60,612 nucleotides of DNA from Phyllobacterium bourgognense (GCF_003337575.1 NZ_QPJM01000021.1:1-60612), one strand, 5' to 3'. Shown: positions 44,392 through 53,094, counted from the stretch's first letter. The notes: generated from the letters alone by a model not told the origin. Numbers and translations are program-made.

Positions 44392-45111
44392 CTACCCCGC
44401 GACGCCGCCAAGATAGAGCTCGCGCATCAGCGACATATCCCTGAGCTCCTCGATCGGTCCTGATATAGCAATGCGTCCGTTTTGCATCAGATACCCCCGG
44501 CTTGCAACCGAAAGTGCAAGCCCTGCATTCTGTTCAACCAGCAAAACTGAAGCGCCGAAGCGTTCGCCGATACCGAGGATGATACCTTGGATTTCTTTGA
44601 CCAGCAGCGGCGAAAGACCGAGTGACGGTTCATCGAGCAGAAGGATACGCGGCCGCGCCATGAGACCCCGGGCGATTGCCAGCATTTGCTGCTGGCCGCC
44701 GCTCAGTGAACCACCCTTGTCCCGGCGCTTGACTGCGAGAATGGGAAAGAATGTTTCCATGGTTTTAACGTCTGCGTCGATCCCCTCCCCGTCCCGGCGC
44801 GTATAAGCTCCGAGCCGCAAATTTTCTTCGACGGTCATATCGGTAAAGATGCGGCGGCCTTCGGGGACGAGCACCATTCCGCGTTGTGCCATGACATCGG
44901 GTGCCTGACCGGTGACATCGGAACCATCGAAAATGACCGAGCCGCTGCGGGGCTTCACCAGACCGGCGAGCGTGCGCAAAAGTGTCGACTTGCCCGCACC
45001 ATTGGGACCGAGAACCGTAACAACTTCCCGTGCTGCCAGGGTCAACGAAACGCCGCGATTGACGATTGTCGGGCCGTAGCCTGTGGTTATGTCGGAGATG
45101 GTGAGCAGCAT
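44392..45111 (-). CDS. Branched-chain-type ABC transporter ATPase (LivF-like)
   Basis: A 239-residue LivF-type ATPase. Walker A GPNGAGKST, signature LSGGQQQMLAIARGL and Walker B RILLLDEPSLGLSP are intact. The start codon shares one base with the stop of the LivG-like gene (TAATG). LIV-type systems also carry ureas, aromatic and short organic acids, so the name gives the type, not the substrate. Confidence 0.93.
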   Translation of the reverse strand: MLLTISDITTGYGPTIVNRGVSLTLAAREVVTVLGPNGAGKSTLLRTLAGLVKPRSGSVIFDGSDVTGQAPDVMAQRGMVLVPEGRRIFTDMTVEENLRLGAYTRRDGEGIDADVKTMETFFPILAVKRRDKGGSLSGGQQQMLAIARGLMARPRILLLDEPSLGLSPLLVKEIQGIILGIGERFGASVLLVEQNAGLALSVASRGYLMQNGRIAISGPIEELRDMSLMRELYLGGVAG

Positions 45112-45833
45112 TACAGCGCCCCTCCGAGATAGACTTCGAGGACTTTGGGATCGTTCAGCACATCCGCGGTGGGCCCGTCAGCGATTTTTGACCCGAAGTC
45201 CAATACGGCGAGGCGTCGGCACAGCATCTGCATCAGTTTCATATCGTGGTCGATGACACAAACGCTTATGCCATGCTCCGGAAACTGTTCAACCAGATGC
45301 ACCAGCGTTTTTGTCTCGCGATCGTTCAATCCGGCTGCCGGCTCGTCCAGCAGTATGAGCGATGGCCGTGTTGCCAGCGCCAAAGCCAGACCCAGCAATC
45401 GAAGGCGTCCGAATGGCAATATGCCCGCTTTTTCTTCGGACAATCCTGACAGGCCGACGAATTCGAGAAGACTTGCCGGTGTCGTCCAAGGAAAATTTGC
45501 AAGCGCATTGCTGCAATGCTCCGTCGCGATCTGGACGTTCTCAAAAACGCTCAAACCGGGAAAGGCCATGGCTTGCTGAAAAGTATAAGCGATGCCGGCG
45601 CGCGATACGGCATTTGCCGGGATTCCGGTGATGTCCCGGCCGCGCCACGATACCGTGCCGGCAGTCGGCTTGTGCACCCCAGTCACGGAGTTGAACAGTG
45701 TCGTCTTGCCCGAGCCATTCGGTCCAACGACACCGAGGATCTCTCCTTCGTCTACGGCCAAGTCCACCCCGGCGAGTGCGGTAACGCCGCCGAACTGCTT
45801 ACGCAAGCCTTTGATATCGAGCAACGCACCCAT
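45111..45833 (-). CDS. Branched-chain-type ABC transporter ATPase (LivG-like)
   Basis: A 240-residue LivG-type ATPase with Walker A GPNGSGKTT, a weak signature region (GILPFGRLRLLGLALAL, where LivG usually has LSYGxQRRLEIARAL) and Walker B LILLDEPAAGLND. The altered signature is unusual but the partner LivF-like ATPase is canonical. It overlaps the LivM-like stop by one base. Confidence 0.9.
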   Translation of the reverse strand: MGALLDIKGLRKQFGGVTALAGVDLAVDEGEILGVVGPNGSGKTTLFNSVTGVHKPTAGTVSWRGRDITGIPANAVSRAGIAYTFQQAMAFPGLSVFENVQIATEHCSNALANFPWTTPASLLEFVGLSGLSEEKAGILPFGRLRLLGLALALATRPSLILLDEPAAGLNDRETKTLVHLVEQFPEHGISVCVIDHDMKLMQMLCRRLAVLDFGSKIADGPTADVLNDPKVLEVYLGGAL

Positions 45834-46864
45834 TATTTACCCTCCCGTTCGACGGCAGGCTCGCTTGGCTGAGCGGGACGGCGGTCGAATATCCTGTGCC
45901 AGCCAGCAATAATTCCGGCGATCAGACCATTTGGAAGAAGCAGGATCACCGCGATCAGGCAGACACCGTAGAGAATGCGCGACTGAACGGGATCAAGGTT
46001 GAGCAGTTCCGGCAGGAATGCGACGAGTATTCCGCCAGCGAGAGGTCCGAGCAAAAGCCGCGCCCCGCCTATCATCACCATCAGCGCGAGATAAATGCTT
46101 GGAAAGGACGAGAACTGGCTGGGGGAGATGTGCCGCAGGAAATAGGCGAGTAGAACACCCGATGCACCAGCAAATACACCGCTGACAATGAAGGCTCCGA
46201 TCTTGTGGCGGCCAACATTGATGCCAAGCGAAGCTGCGAGTTTCTCGTTCTCGCGGATCGCACGAAGAGTCCGGCCGTAGCGGGAATTGATGATGGCCCA
46301 GCTGGCAATGGCACTCAGCGCCACGAAAAAGACCACCATCAGATAGTAGTGCGTTAGCACGTCTATCGACAAGCCGAACAAGGAAACGGGCTGCTGCACA
46401 TCAAGTCCGGACGCAGCCCCGGTATAGTCGCCGCCATTGGTCAGGATGATCGACAGCAACTGCCCGAAAGCAAACGTCATAATGACGAAATGGTGGCCGC
46501 TGACGCGGAGCGAGGGGATGCCTATCAGTGCCGCGACGATGGCTGCCATGATCCCTGCCAGTGGAATGGAGAGCCAGAACCCTATGTTGAAATCGCGCGC
46601 AAGGATTGCGGCCGTATAGGCTCCGATTCCAACCAATGCGGCATGGCCCATCGAGAGTATGCCGGTTTGGCCGAAGAGTACGGACAGACCGTACAGCGCG
46701 ATAACGTTGATGCCGGCGGAGATGGCCAACGAGAGAAAGCGGTTGCTCGGCGACAAAAGCGGTACCAATGCCAACAGCACAAGTAGAAGGAGGACTGGTA
46801 GAAGCGATCGGAATGAGTTGCTTACGGGCATCAGGGGTAACACTCTTCTATATATCGCGTTCAT
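45833..46864 (-). CDS. Branched-chain-type ABC transporter permease (LivM-like)
   Basis: A 343-residue membrane permease with the LivM motif GQTGILSMGHAALVGIGAYT and the ATPase-contact loop GRTLRAIRENEKLAASLGIN. Multiple hydrophobic segments span the protein. The ATG at 46864 overlaps the LivH-like stop by four bases (ATGA). The charged end continues past the last membrane segment. Confidence 0.93.
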   Translation of the reverse strand: MNAIYRRVLPLMPVSNSFRSLLPVLLLLVLLALVPLLSPSNRFLSLAISAGINVIALYGLSVLFGQTGILSMGHAALVGIGAYTAAILARDFNIGFWLSIPLAGIMAAIVAALIGIPSLRVSGHHFVIMTFAFGQLLSIILTNGGDYTGAASGLDVQQPVSLFGLSIDVLTHYYLMVVFFVALSAIASWAIINSRYGRTLRAIRENEKLAASLGINVGRHKIGAFIVSGVFAGASGVLLAYFLRHISPSQFSSFPSIYLALMVMIGGARLLLGPLAGGILVAFLPELLNLDPVQSRILYGVCLIAVILLLPNGLIAGIIAGWHRIFDRRPAQPSEPAVEREGK

Positions 46865-47730
46865 GCCATCTTCGGGCCGCTCGTCCCGCCGAAGAGACCA
46901 TTAGGCCGGAAGAGCAATACGAGAATCATCAGCCCAAACGAATACGCATCGGTCCATTCAGAGAAGCCGTAACCGGCGCTCAGACCTTCGACGATGCCAA
47001 GAATGAGGCCGGCGACAACCGCTCCCGTGAGATTGCCGAGGCCGCCGATAAGCGCGACCGCAAAGCCTTTCATCACCATCGTTCCTCCGGTGAAGGGAGT
47101 GATTGGAAACAATGCAATGAGGAGCCCTCCGCCAAGACCGGCAAGCGCGCTTCCGAGAACGAACACACCCGTGATATAACGGCGAACGGGGATTCCCATC
47201 AAGGCGGCCGTATCGCGGTCTTCGACACTGGCCCGAAGCGCGCGGCCGTAGCGGCTTCTGGTGATGGCAACGAAAGTCATGGCGACGACTGCGGCAGTTA
47301 CAAAAATGACCATGACCCGGACGGACGCTATGCGTACGCCGCCGATCTCCCACACCGTATTGAGTGGCCGCGGAACGCTTTTCTGATTGGCGTTCCAGAA
47401 GAAGATGACGATGTGCTGCAACACAATGATCAAACCGAGCGAAACGATGAATCCATTTGTCGGACGCTCAAGCGTGAAGCGGAAAAGGCCGCGCTCCAAA
47501 GCGAAGCCCATCACCGCCACGACGATCATTGCAAGGATGATTGCCAGCCAGAAGCTGATGCCGTTGGCGACCGCCAGCCAGGTCACGATGCTGCCGACCA
47601 TCAGGAATTCGCCATGGGCAAAATTGATGATGCCGGTCAAGCCGAAGATCAAGGTGACACCGACTGCGATCAGCGTGATTACGCTGGCGATCGAGAGCCC
47701 GTTGAGAATTTGTTGCAGGAGTATGTCCAC
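46861..47730 (-). CDS. Branched-chain-type ABC transporter permease (LivH-like)
   Basis: A 289-residue permease beginning MDILLQQILNGLSIASVITL. LivH signatures are TGIINFAHGEFLMVGSIVTW and GRALRASVEDRDTAALMGIP, followed by FALGGL-like membrane helices. It lies 77 bases after the binding-protein gene with a stable hairpin between. Confidence 0.93.
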   Translation of the reverse strand: MDILLQQILNGLSIASVITLIAVGVTLIFGLTGIINFAHGEFLMVGSIVTWLAVANGISFWLAIILAMIVVAVMGFALERGLFRFTLERPTNGFIVSLGLIIVLQHIVIFFWNANQKSVPRPLNTVWEIGGVRIASVRVMVIFVTAAVVAMTFVAITRSRYGRALRASVEDRDTAALMGIPVRRYITGVFVLGSALAGLGGGLLIALFPITPFTGGTMVMKGFAVALIGGLGNLTGAVVAGLILGIVEGLSAGYGFSEWTDAYSFGLMILVLLFRPNGLFGGTSGPKMA

Positions 47731-47770
47731 AGTCTGCTTCCGGTTCAGATCATCATTCGGATAGCGTTCC

Positions 47771-47790
47771 GGCCGCCCCGAAGGGCGACC
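47771..47790 (-). terminator. UUCG-tetraloop hairpin between livK- and livH-like genes
   Basis: On the minus strand GGTCGCCC-TTCG-GGGCGGCC forms an eight-bp stem (one G-U pair) with a UUCG loop. No T-run follows. It probably stabilises or partly terminates the message so that the binding protein is made in excess. Confidence 0.7.
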
Positions 47791-47807
47791 GGGGGTCCTT
47801 GGGGGGA

Positions 47808-49028
47808 CTATTGTTTTGGCGCGTCAGCCGGCGGTTCCTGCATGGCGCAGGTGATATCGCCACCCGGCGCTGCTGCGCAGACTTCGGTCGCGTGGGTTAC
47901 CTGGTGTGTCGCGTTGAACGCGAGGTCGTCGGAAACCACACCCTTGTGATGCAATGTTTTTAGCGCTTCAACCGTCTTGTCGGGATCGAGCGAACCAGCC
48001 TTTTCCCATGCTTCGGCAAGGAAATGCACATAATCGTAATAGAGCAGCGACACGGACGACGTCACACCCTTTGGTGCACCGGCCGCAAAATACGCGTCAA
48101 AGTACGCTTTGGCTTTTGGATTGGACGACTCGCCCCAGCACACTGGCACGCAGCTCATCGCTACGGGGACATCGGCCGATAGCCCCTGCTCTTTCCAGAT
48201 ACCGGGGTCGACACCGAAGAGGAAATAGCTAGGTGCAACACCGAGTTCCAGCGCCTGGGGAAGTGCAGTCAGCGTCGAATCGCCATTGTACCAGAAATGG
48301 ACGACATCGGGTTTCAGGCTCTTGGCCCGCGTAAGAAAGGGCGAAAAATCCGTCGTGTCCGGAGGATAGAATATGATGTCCGGCACTTCCTGGCCTTCGG
48401 ATTTCAACGCAGCGAGATAATAGGACGACAGGAATTGCCCCGTGGCGTCATTTCCGACGATCAGCACGGATTTCTTAAGCGGATGGCCGACAAGCGGCTC
48501 CAGCAGCTTGAGCACACCACGCGCGGTCGATCCGCTGCGCTGAAACTCCTGAGGCTCGGTCTGGAAGAGATAGTGATCTTCTCCACCGCTGGCGACAGAA
48601 CTATCCGTCAGCACTTTGGCAAGCGTACTGTTGCCTGCGAAATGCAGGACCTTGGCCGGCTGGGTGATCTTCGCCATGGCCAGGGTGAAGTCGTGGGTTT
48701 CCGATCCGAAGATAGCCGCGACTTTCTCGTCACGCACGAGTTCTTGCGTTGCCGCGATTGCCGTCGAGATATCAGTGCGGTCATCGCGCTTCAAAAGTTC
48801 GAGTTTGTAGGTCTTATCGCCGACCTTTACACCGCCCTCGTCATTGATCTCCTTGACGGCGAGGCTAACACCTGCAGGTAACGTGTGCCCCGCGGAGACA
48901 AAGGCGCCTGACTCGGCCGCCACGACACCGATCTTGATTGTATCTGCCGCATCCTCAGCAAGCGCTGGATATGCCAGCGCCCCGAGGAATAGCGCGACGG
49001 TCGCGCCCCTCAATAAAACCGATTTCAT
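47808..49028 (-). CDS. Branched-chain-type ABC substrate-binding protein (LivK-like)
   Basis: A 406-residue periplasmic binding protein with signal peptide (MKSVLLRGATVALFLGALAY, cleavage near ALA-EDA). Type I binding-protein landmarks are TIKIGVVAAESGAFVSAGH, AVKEINDEGGVKVGDKTYKL and IFGSETHDFTLAMAKITQPA. Two cysteines near CVPVCWG and a further pair at the C-terminus may form disulfides. First gene of the livKHMGF-larA operon, with a perfect operator candidate 40 bases upstream. Its ligand is likely the LarA substrate or a precursor of it. Confidence 0.92.
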   Translation of the reverse strand: MKSVLLRGATVALFLGALAYPALAEDAADTIKIGVVAAESGAFVSAGHTLPAGVSLAVKEINDEGGVKVGDKTYKLELLKRDDRTDISTAIAATQELVRDEKVAAIFGSETHDFTLAMAKITQPAKVLHFAGNSTLAKVLTDSSVASGGEDHYLFQTEPQEFQRSGSTARGVLKLLEPLVGHPLKKSVLIVGNDATGQFLSSYYLAALKSEGQEVPDIIFYPPDTTDFSPFLTRAKSLKPDVVHFWYNGDSTLTALPQALELGVAPSYFLFGVDPGIWKEQGLSADVPVAMSCVPVCWGESSNPKAKAYFDAYFAAGAPKGVTSSVSLLYYDYVHFLAEAWEKAGSLDPDKTVEALKTLHHKGVVSDDLAFNATHQVTHATEVCAAAPGGDITCAMQEPPADAPKQ

Positions 49029-49067
49029 AATACAGATCCTCCCGATCCATGCTTTGCAATCTTACCG

Positions 49068-49082
49068 GGTTGTCGTACAACC
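49068..49082. promoter_or_regulatory. FadR-type operator candidate (site 4, perfect)
   Basis: GGTTGTCGTACAACC has six-base perfect arms around CGT, 40 bases before the livK-like start. It is the best of the four sites and ties the transporter-larA operon to the sugar genes. Confidence 0.65.
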
Positions 49083-49378
49083 ATGTTCTCTGTTAATCTT
49101 GCAATCGCGAGTTGTCAAGCGTAGCGGAGCGAACGACCTGAAAAGCTCGCCAAGTGTCAACTGGCCCCAAAATCCGCAAGATACGAGAATTCGGGCCAGG
49201 TGGGGTAACGGGTGGTTCTCCAGGTGGGGATGTAAGGTTCCGCATTAAAGTAAAAGGCGAAAGGCCTGATCAAGATTTCTGACAGCAGGTCGAGCTTTGA
49301 TAACCAGCCCGGCAACCCACGCCTGTGTAAAGCAAAAGCACAATCAGATGACCGCATCTCTCATGCTCCGCTAAGACG
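49083..49378. other. Junction between the catabolic block and a transposon remnant
   Basis: No gene is seen. The frame of the TniB-like protein is closed upstream by a stop at 49349, so the sequence left of about 49370 is not TniB-derived. Confidence 0.4.
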
Positions 49379-50149
49379 ATGATCATGAAGCGGTTCCGCG
49401 ATGAATACCCTCCTCGCTTCAATCCCGTCACGGGAACTTTAAGGACCCCGGTTCTTGCCATGGAGATGACCAGCCGGCCCGGCGAACGACGGCTCTATGC
49501 GGAACTGCTCACCCTTCTTGGAGCGCCGCAACGGCCCCGCGCTGATATCGCCCAGATGGAACAGGCGGCGTTGCGGATTATGGAAGCGATCGGTGTACGG
49601 GTACAGGTCATCGACGAGGTACACAACATTCTCGCCGGTTCCTACCATGAGCAGCGGATCGTTCTGAACACGCTGCGCTTCTTGAGCAATCGTCTCCAGA
49701 TCTCGCTCGTCTGCTTCGGCGTCAACGAAGCGCGAGAAGCCATTGGGGGCGATGTTCAACTCGCACGCAGGTTCGAGCAGTTCACATTAAACCGATGGGC
49801 GGCGAACGAACAGTTCGAGACCCTCGTTGCTTCGATCCTTCGCAACACGCCGCTACGCAATCCTTCTCTGCTCACTCCGAAATCGCTGCGGCGGATACTG
49901 CAGATCACAGAGGGCATCACCGCCAATATCTTCCATATGATCAACAACCTCGCCATCGAAGCGGTCGAAAGCGGCCGCGAGCAGATCACGAACGAGGCGG
50001 TCGACAATTGGGAAACCGCTTCTCCCAGCCGACGATCTCCAGGCTCGTTGCGAAGCGAAAGACCAAGAGCTGATGTCGGCAAAGACCCTTCCCGGACTCA
50101 CTGTTTTTCAGGTATATCGTGCGAGCGGTTTCGACCACGACTACCCTAA
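49379..50149 (+). pseudogene. TniB-like transposition ATPase, truncated
   Basis: The remnant of a TniB/TnsC-like AAA ATPase, the regulator of Tn5053/Tn402-type transposition. Walker B VQVIDEVHNILAG and the sensor region VCFGVNEAREAIGG, plus LARRFEQFTLNRW, are clear. The Walker A loop is destroyed: only KTMIMKRF, which follows the loop, is left at the start. The C-terminal tail (from about ETASPSRR) looks frame-switched. No transposase or resolvase gene is beside it. Confidence 0.8.
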
Positions 50150-50240
50150 TTGGGTTTCAATTTGCATCAATGATGCGGACAAGGCGGCTTGAGTGCCGCC
50201 TTTAGTTTTTTGTTTCTTGAAATTCCGACCGATTGTATTA

Positions 50241-50269
50241 TGTTTAACAAAATTGGTTTTTGTTAAACA
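50241..50269. promoter_or_regulatory. Perfect 12-bp inverted repeat before the toxin-antitoxin genes
   Basis: TGTTTAACAAAA and TTTTGTTAAACA are exact inverted repeats with a five-base spacer, ending 12 bases before the antitoxin start. Its place and AT-richness fit an autoregulatory operator overlapping the promoter. Confidence 0.75.
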
Positions 50270-50281
50270 GGAAGTACCATC

Positions 50282-50641
50282 ATGACGGCTAAGCTCGCCT
50301 TCCCCACCCGCCAAGGACGGACAAGTCGAACGACCAAGCGCGTGCGTCGTCCGAGCAAAGAACAGCTGCACCGCATTGAAGTGCTGAAACGGCAGCGGGA
50401 ACGTATCCAAGCCGTCATTGAGAGCGCGAAGCGGTCCGGACTTCTGGAAGAGAAAACTGGGCGCATCGCCGGGCGTGTGAGCGCAGAGCTGATTGAGCAG
50501 GCGAAGGCCAGGACCGGTTTGACTTCCGACACAGAGCTCGTGGAATTTGCTCTTGCAAGTCTGGCGCTCGAGGACAATTTTGCGGAGACCTTCCGCAAAA
50601 CTCAGGGAACGGTGGATCCGTCTCTGAGGCTCGGATTCTAA
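50282..50641 (+). CDS. Putative antitoxin of a PIN-domain module
   Basis: A 119-residue protein, very basic at the N-terminus (TRQGRTSRTTKRVRRPSKEQ), with a helical centre and the C-terminal segment LIEQAKARTGLTSDTELVEF followed by ALASLALED, which looks like a ribbon-helix-helix-type fold. It precedes the PIN gene by one base and is behind a perfect inverted repeat. The position, size and operator argue for an antitoxin; it is not a clear member of VapB. Confidence 0.65.
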   Translation: MTAKLAFPTRQGRTSRTTKRVRRPSKEQLHRIEVLKRQRERIQAVIESAKRSGLLEEKTGRIAGRVSAELIEQAKARTGLTSDTELVEFALASLALEDNFAETFRKTQGTVDPSLRLGF

Positions 50642-50642
50642 G

Positions 50643-51209
50643 TTGGCTGAATTCGATTTCGATGCGGCGGTTCGCTGGGCACGGTTCGATCCTAAGAAAA
50701 CTTTGAGTCGTCGGAAAGACGTTGATCTGCCATTTCTCAGTGAGTCAGCCGAGGCAGGCCCCGACCTTCTGCTCGACACCTGCGTATATATCGATGGGCT
50801 GCAGGGTCGTGCCCCGCGGGCCATCGCCGATATGCTTGCACTCAGGCAGGTCAATCACTCGACCATCGCAATTCAGGAGCTCATGCACACTGTTGGTGTG
50901 CTGGATCCCAATCACACAGGCACACAGACAGCTGTTAAACAGATTGCTATGACTGTCAAAGATATGCCCCCTCACCGGACATTTGCACCAGATCCGGATG
51001 TTTTGGGCAGAGCCGCCCTGCTTTCTGGCATGTTGTGTCGCCTGCAAGGCTATAAAGCCGATGCACGTCTTCGCGCTCTTCATGAGTGCGTACTGTTTTT
51101 GCAGGCTCAAAAGCTTGGGTTCACGGTTCTCACCGGGAATATTAGTGACTTCGATTATATTATGCAGCTGATCCCAACCGGGCGCGTCATGCTGTATCGA
51201 CAGATCTGA
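50643..51209 (+). CDS. PIN-domain toxin (VapC-like)
   Basis: A 188-residue PIN-domain protein, longer than typical VapC. The first acidic residue is in DLLLDTCVYIDGLQG, the second in STIAIQELMHTVG, and a later acidic part in VLTGNISDFDYIMQL. PIN toxins are Mg-dependent ribonucleases. Translation starts at a TTG one base after the antitoxin stop, so synthesis is coupled. The ~50 extra N-terminal residues have no assigned role. Confidence 0.8.
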   Translation: MAEFDFDAAVRWARFDPKKTLSRRKDVDLPFLSESAEAGPDLLLDTCVYIDGLQGRAPRAIADMLALRQVNHSTIAIQELMHTVGVLDPNHTGTQTAVKQIAMTVKDMPPHRTFAPDPDVLGRAALLSGMLCRLQGYKADARLRALHECVLFLQAQKLGFTVLTGNISDFDYIMQLIPTGRVMLYRQI

Positions 51210-51245
51210 CAAGTCATCTCGCAAAGATCCTAAGGAGTCATTGGA

Positions 51246-51653
51246 TTGAAATCTGGACAATCAAGGATCGAACTAGCTCAAGAACTCAAAGACCAACTTT
51301 CCCAAATCGGCGACAAGAGGATTGAGCGATTACCCGCGGCTATTGATGGCATGAATGTTCTCGCGGCTTCCTTTCCGGATCAATATCATTGGCGGTTCAA
51401 AACTGCTGAGGCTCTCCGCGCGGAAGCTGAGGAGCTACGCCGCCGGAAGGCGAAGGCTGTTGATCTAAATGTGCTGTACTGGCGCGATACGTTAGCGATA
51501 ATTGAAGCACACACCGTTATGTCTGTGTGGCGAATGCTAGATATCGCTCAGTCAGCGTTCCGAGCTTTAGAGGAAGATAGTTATCGCCATCGTCGAGCGC
51601 GCCGGACCGGCCATACTCGAGATGCTTCACGCCTGTACCGCCAATTGCCGTAA
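51246..51653 (+). CDS. Hypothetical protein downstream of the PIN toxin
   Basis: A 135-residue, mainly helical protein starting at a TTG with AAGGAG upstream. It contains MNVLAASFPDQYHWRFKTAE and a segment VLYWRDTLAIIEAHTVMSVW. The Arg-rich end (RHRRARRTGHTR) may be a shifted frame. No family is recognised. It starts 37 bases after the toxin gene and could be a third member of the module. Confidence 0.45.
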   Translation: MKSGQSRIELAQELKDQLSQIGDKRIERLPAAIDGMNVLAASFPDQYHWRFKTAEALRAEAEELRRRKAKAVDLNVLYWRDTLAIIEAHTVMSVWRMLDIAQSAFRALEEDSYRHRRARRTGHTRDASRLYRQLP

Positions 51654-51846
51654 AGGAAAACGGCATTGGCGTACCGTTCTTTCATGCGGACGTTCGCCTA
51701 GCGAAATATGAGCATACGAATGGTCAAAGATGACAAGATAATCCGAACGCTGAGGAAGTGGTTTCGGATCATCAAATGAAAACCAACTGCAGGGTATTTA
51801 TTCGTCTCTTTGCCTTGAGAACTGGGACATCCCCATAATCCGTTGT

Positions 51847-52077
51847 CTAGCTAGCCCTCACATAAACGAACGGAACCTCGTTCTGTTCGGCCCAAAGCAG
51901 CGATGCCGTAACCGCCTCGTCGAGGGTCCCGAACGGGGCCGGCTTGAAGAACGCCGGACCATCGATAGCAGTCAATGAACCGGATGCGACAAACTTGCCT
52001 TCGGTTGCCTCAATCAGCACCCAATCTTCGTTTTCCGGTGGGTTTTCCGATTTTTCAATGTCCTGAACTTGAGTCAA
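51847..52077 (-). CDS. Small hypothetical protein (76 aa)
   Basis: A 76-residue acidic protein with WVLIEATEGKFVASGSLTAI and a conserved-looking PAPFGTLDEAVTASLLWAEQ. GGAGGA lies just before the ATG. No domain is recognised. The alternating strand-helix layout suggests a compact single domain. Confidence 0.6.
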   Translation of the reverse strand: MTQVQDIEKSENPPENEDWVLIEATEGKFVASGSLTAIDGPAFFKPAPFGTLDEAVTASLLWAEQNEVPFVYVRAS

Positions 52078-52187
52078 TGGTTCCTCCTCCGTGTCAAACC
52101 GTTTATCACCTCGGCGGACCGCTGTTGGATCATTGGATCTCCCAACTTTGGTTCAGTAGCGATATTAAAGTGCGGTGGCCTGGCCGC

Positions 52188-52412
52188 CTAGCGGTAGCCG
52201 TCATGGCCGAGCGCCTTCATCGCAATCTGAATATCAAAGAGTGTCCAACCTGCATCCAATGCCTCGGCCAGAACCTTTTCGGACGCGAAGTGCTTGTCGA
52301 CCAGCAACAGCTGCTCGTATCGCGAGGAAACAGCACGAATGCATTCGAGGTGACGGGAAACATAGGCTCCGACTTCCTTTGGTCCGTCCACACCCAATCC
52401 CTCGTTAACCAT
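52188..52412 (-). CDS. Small hypothetical protein (74 aa)
   Basis: A 74-residue helical protein with the segment VLAEALDAGWTLFDIQIAMK. The part ALDAGWTxxDIQ resembles AIEVGWTEQEVRRAL in the protein at 54660-54908, so the two may belong to one family of small proteins. No function is known. Confidence 0.55.
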   Translation of the reverse strand: MVNEGLGVDGPKEVGAYVSRHLECIRAVSSRYEQLLLVDKHFASEKVLAEALDAGWTLFDIQIAMKALGHDGYR

Positions 52413-52482
52413 TGACGAGGGCCTGCGCCCGACGCTCTAGGGATGATGTAACAGAAGCGCTCCCGTGGCCGCTGCAGTTGCC

Positions 52483-53094
52483 CTAAATTCTCGTCATTAG
52501 CCTGCGTTGTATGATCGGGCGCGCAGCCGTGTTGGTCATGTCACGCTTGACCGCCCGCTCATCCTCGTTTTCTTCGATATCCCGGATTGCCCCGTTATCC
52601 AAATCCGATTCAGGACCGGCAACGCCGGGGATGCCGGAGATTTTTGGATCGCCGGTCCGATCATACTCGGTGGGGACGAAGTCCTCGTCGGGACGACCAG
52701 CCTTCGGAACGCCGCGAGGCGGCACGTTCATCGATGTCTACGCTGCCTTCGTCGTCGAGGATATCGAGGGCAGTATCTGCAAGATCGGCGCTGACGCCAG
52801 ACACGGTAACAAGGTAGCCGCCCCGCGGAGCCCCTCTGAATATGCCGCGCGGTCCTCGTTTGGAAAAAAGAAATCACCCAGCGACTCCCAAAATCCCTTG
52901 TGAGCATCGCTCGAAGCTGTTTCCGGGTTCGACTCCGTGTCGTAGTTGCCCTCGACCAGTCGAATACTGTCTCGGGCTATTCCCGCTCCGACCAATCGCT
53001 CCACCGCTCCTTCGGCGGCACCCCGATCTTCATAAAAAGCAGTCAAAGTATTCGATGGTCTCGACATGGGTGAATTTTCGGCGAACTCTTCCAT
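52483..53094 (-). pseudogene. General-stress-protein-17M-like gene with two frameshifts
   Basis: Starts at 53094 (MEEFAENSPMSRPSNTLTAF) behind GGAGG with LTAFYEDRGAAEGAVERLVG and GFWESLGDFFFPNEDRAAYS in frame one. The expected continuation (GYLVTVSGVSADLADTALDI, LDDEGSVDIDERAAS) is in a second frame after a G-run at about 52828. The tail (GRPDEDFVPTEYDRTGDPKI) is in a third frame from about 52700. Two single-base losses would explain it, either in the genome or in the assembly. An EcfG-type promoter lies about 110 bases upstream. Confidence 0.8.

Noticed and set aside
46768..47949. Plus-strand 393-residue open frame
   Set aside because: It lies antisense to the LivM-, LivH- and LivK-like genes and is rich in His/Asp/Asn, a typical shadow of membrane-protein genes in GC-rich DNA.
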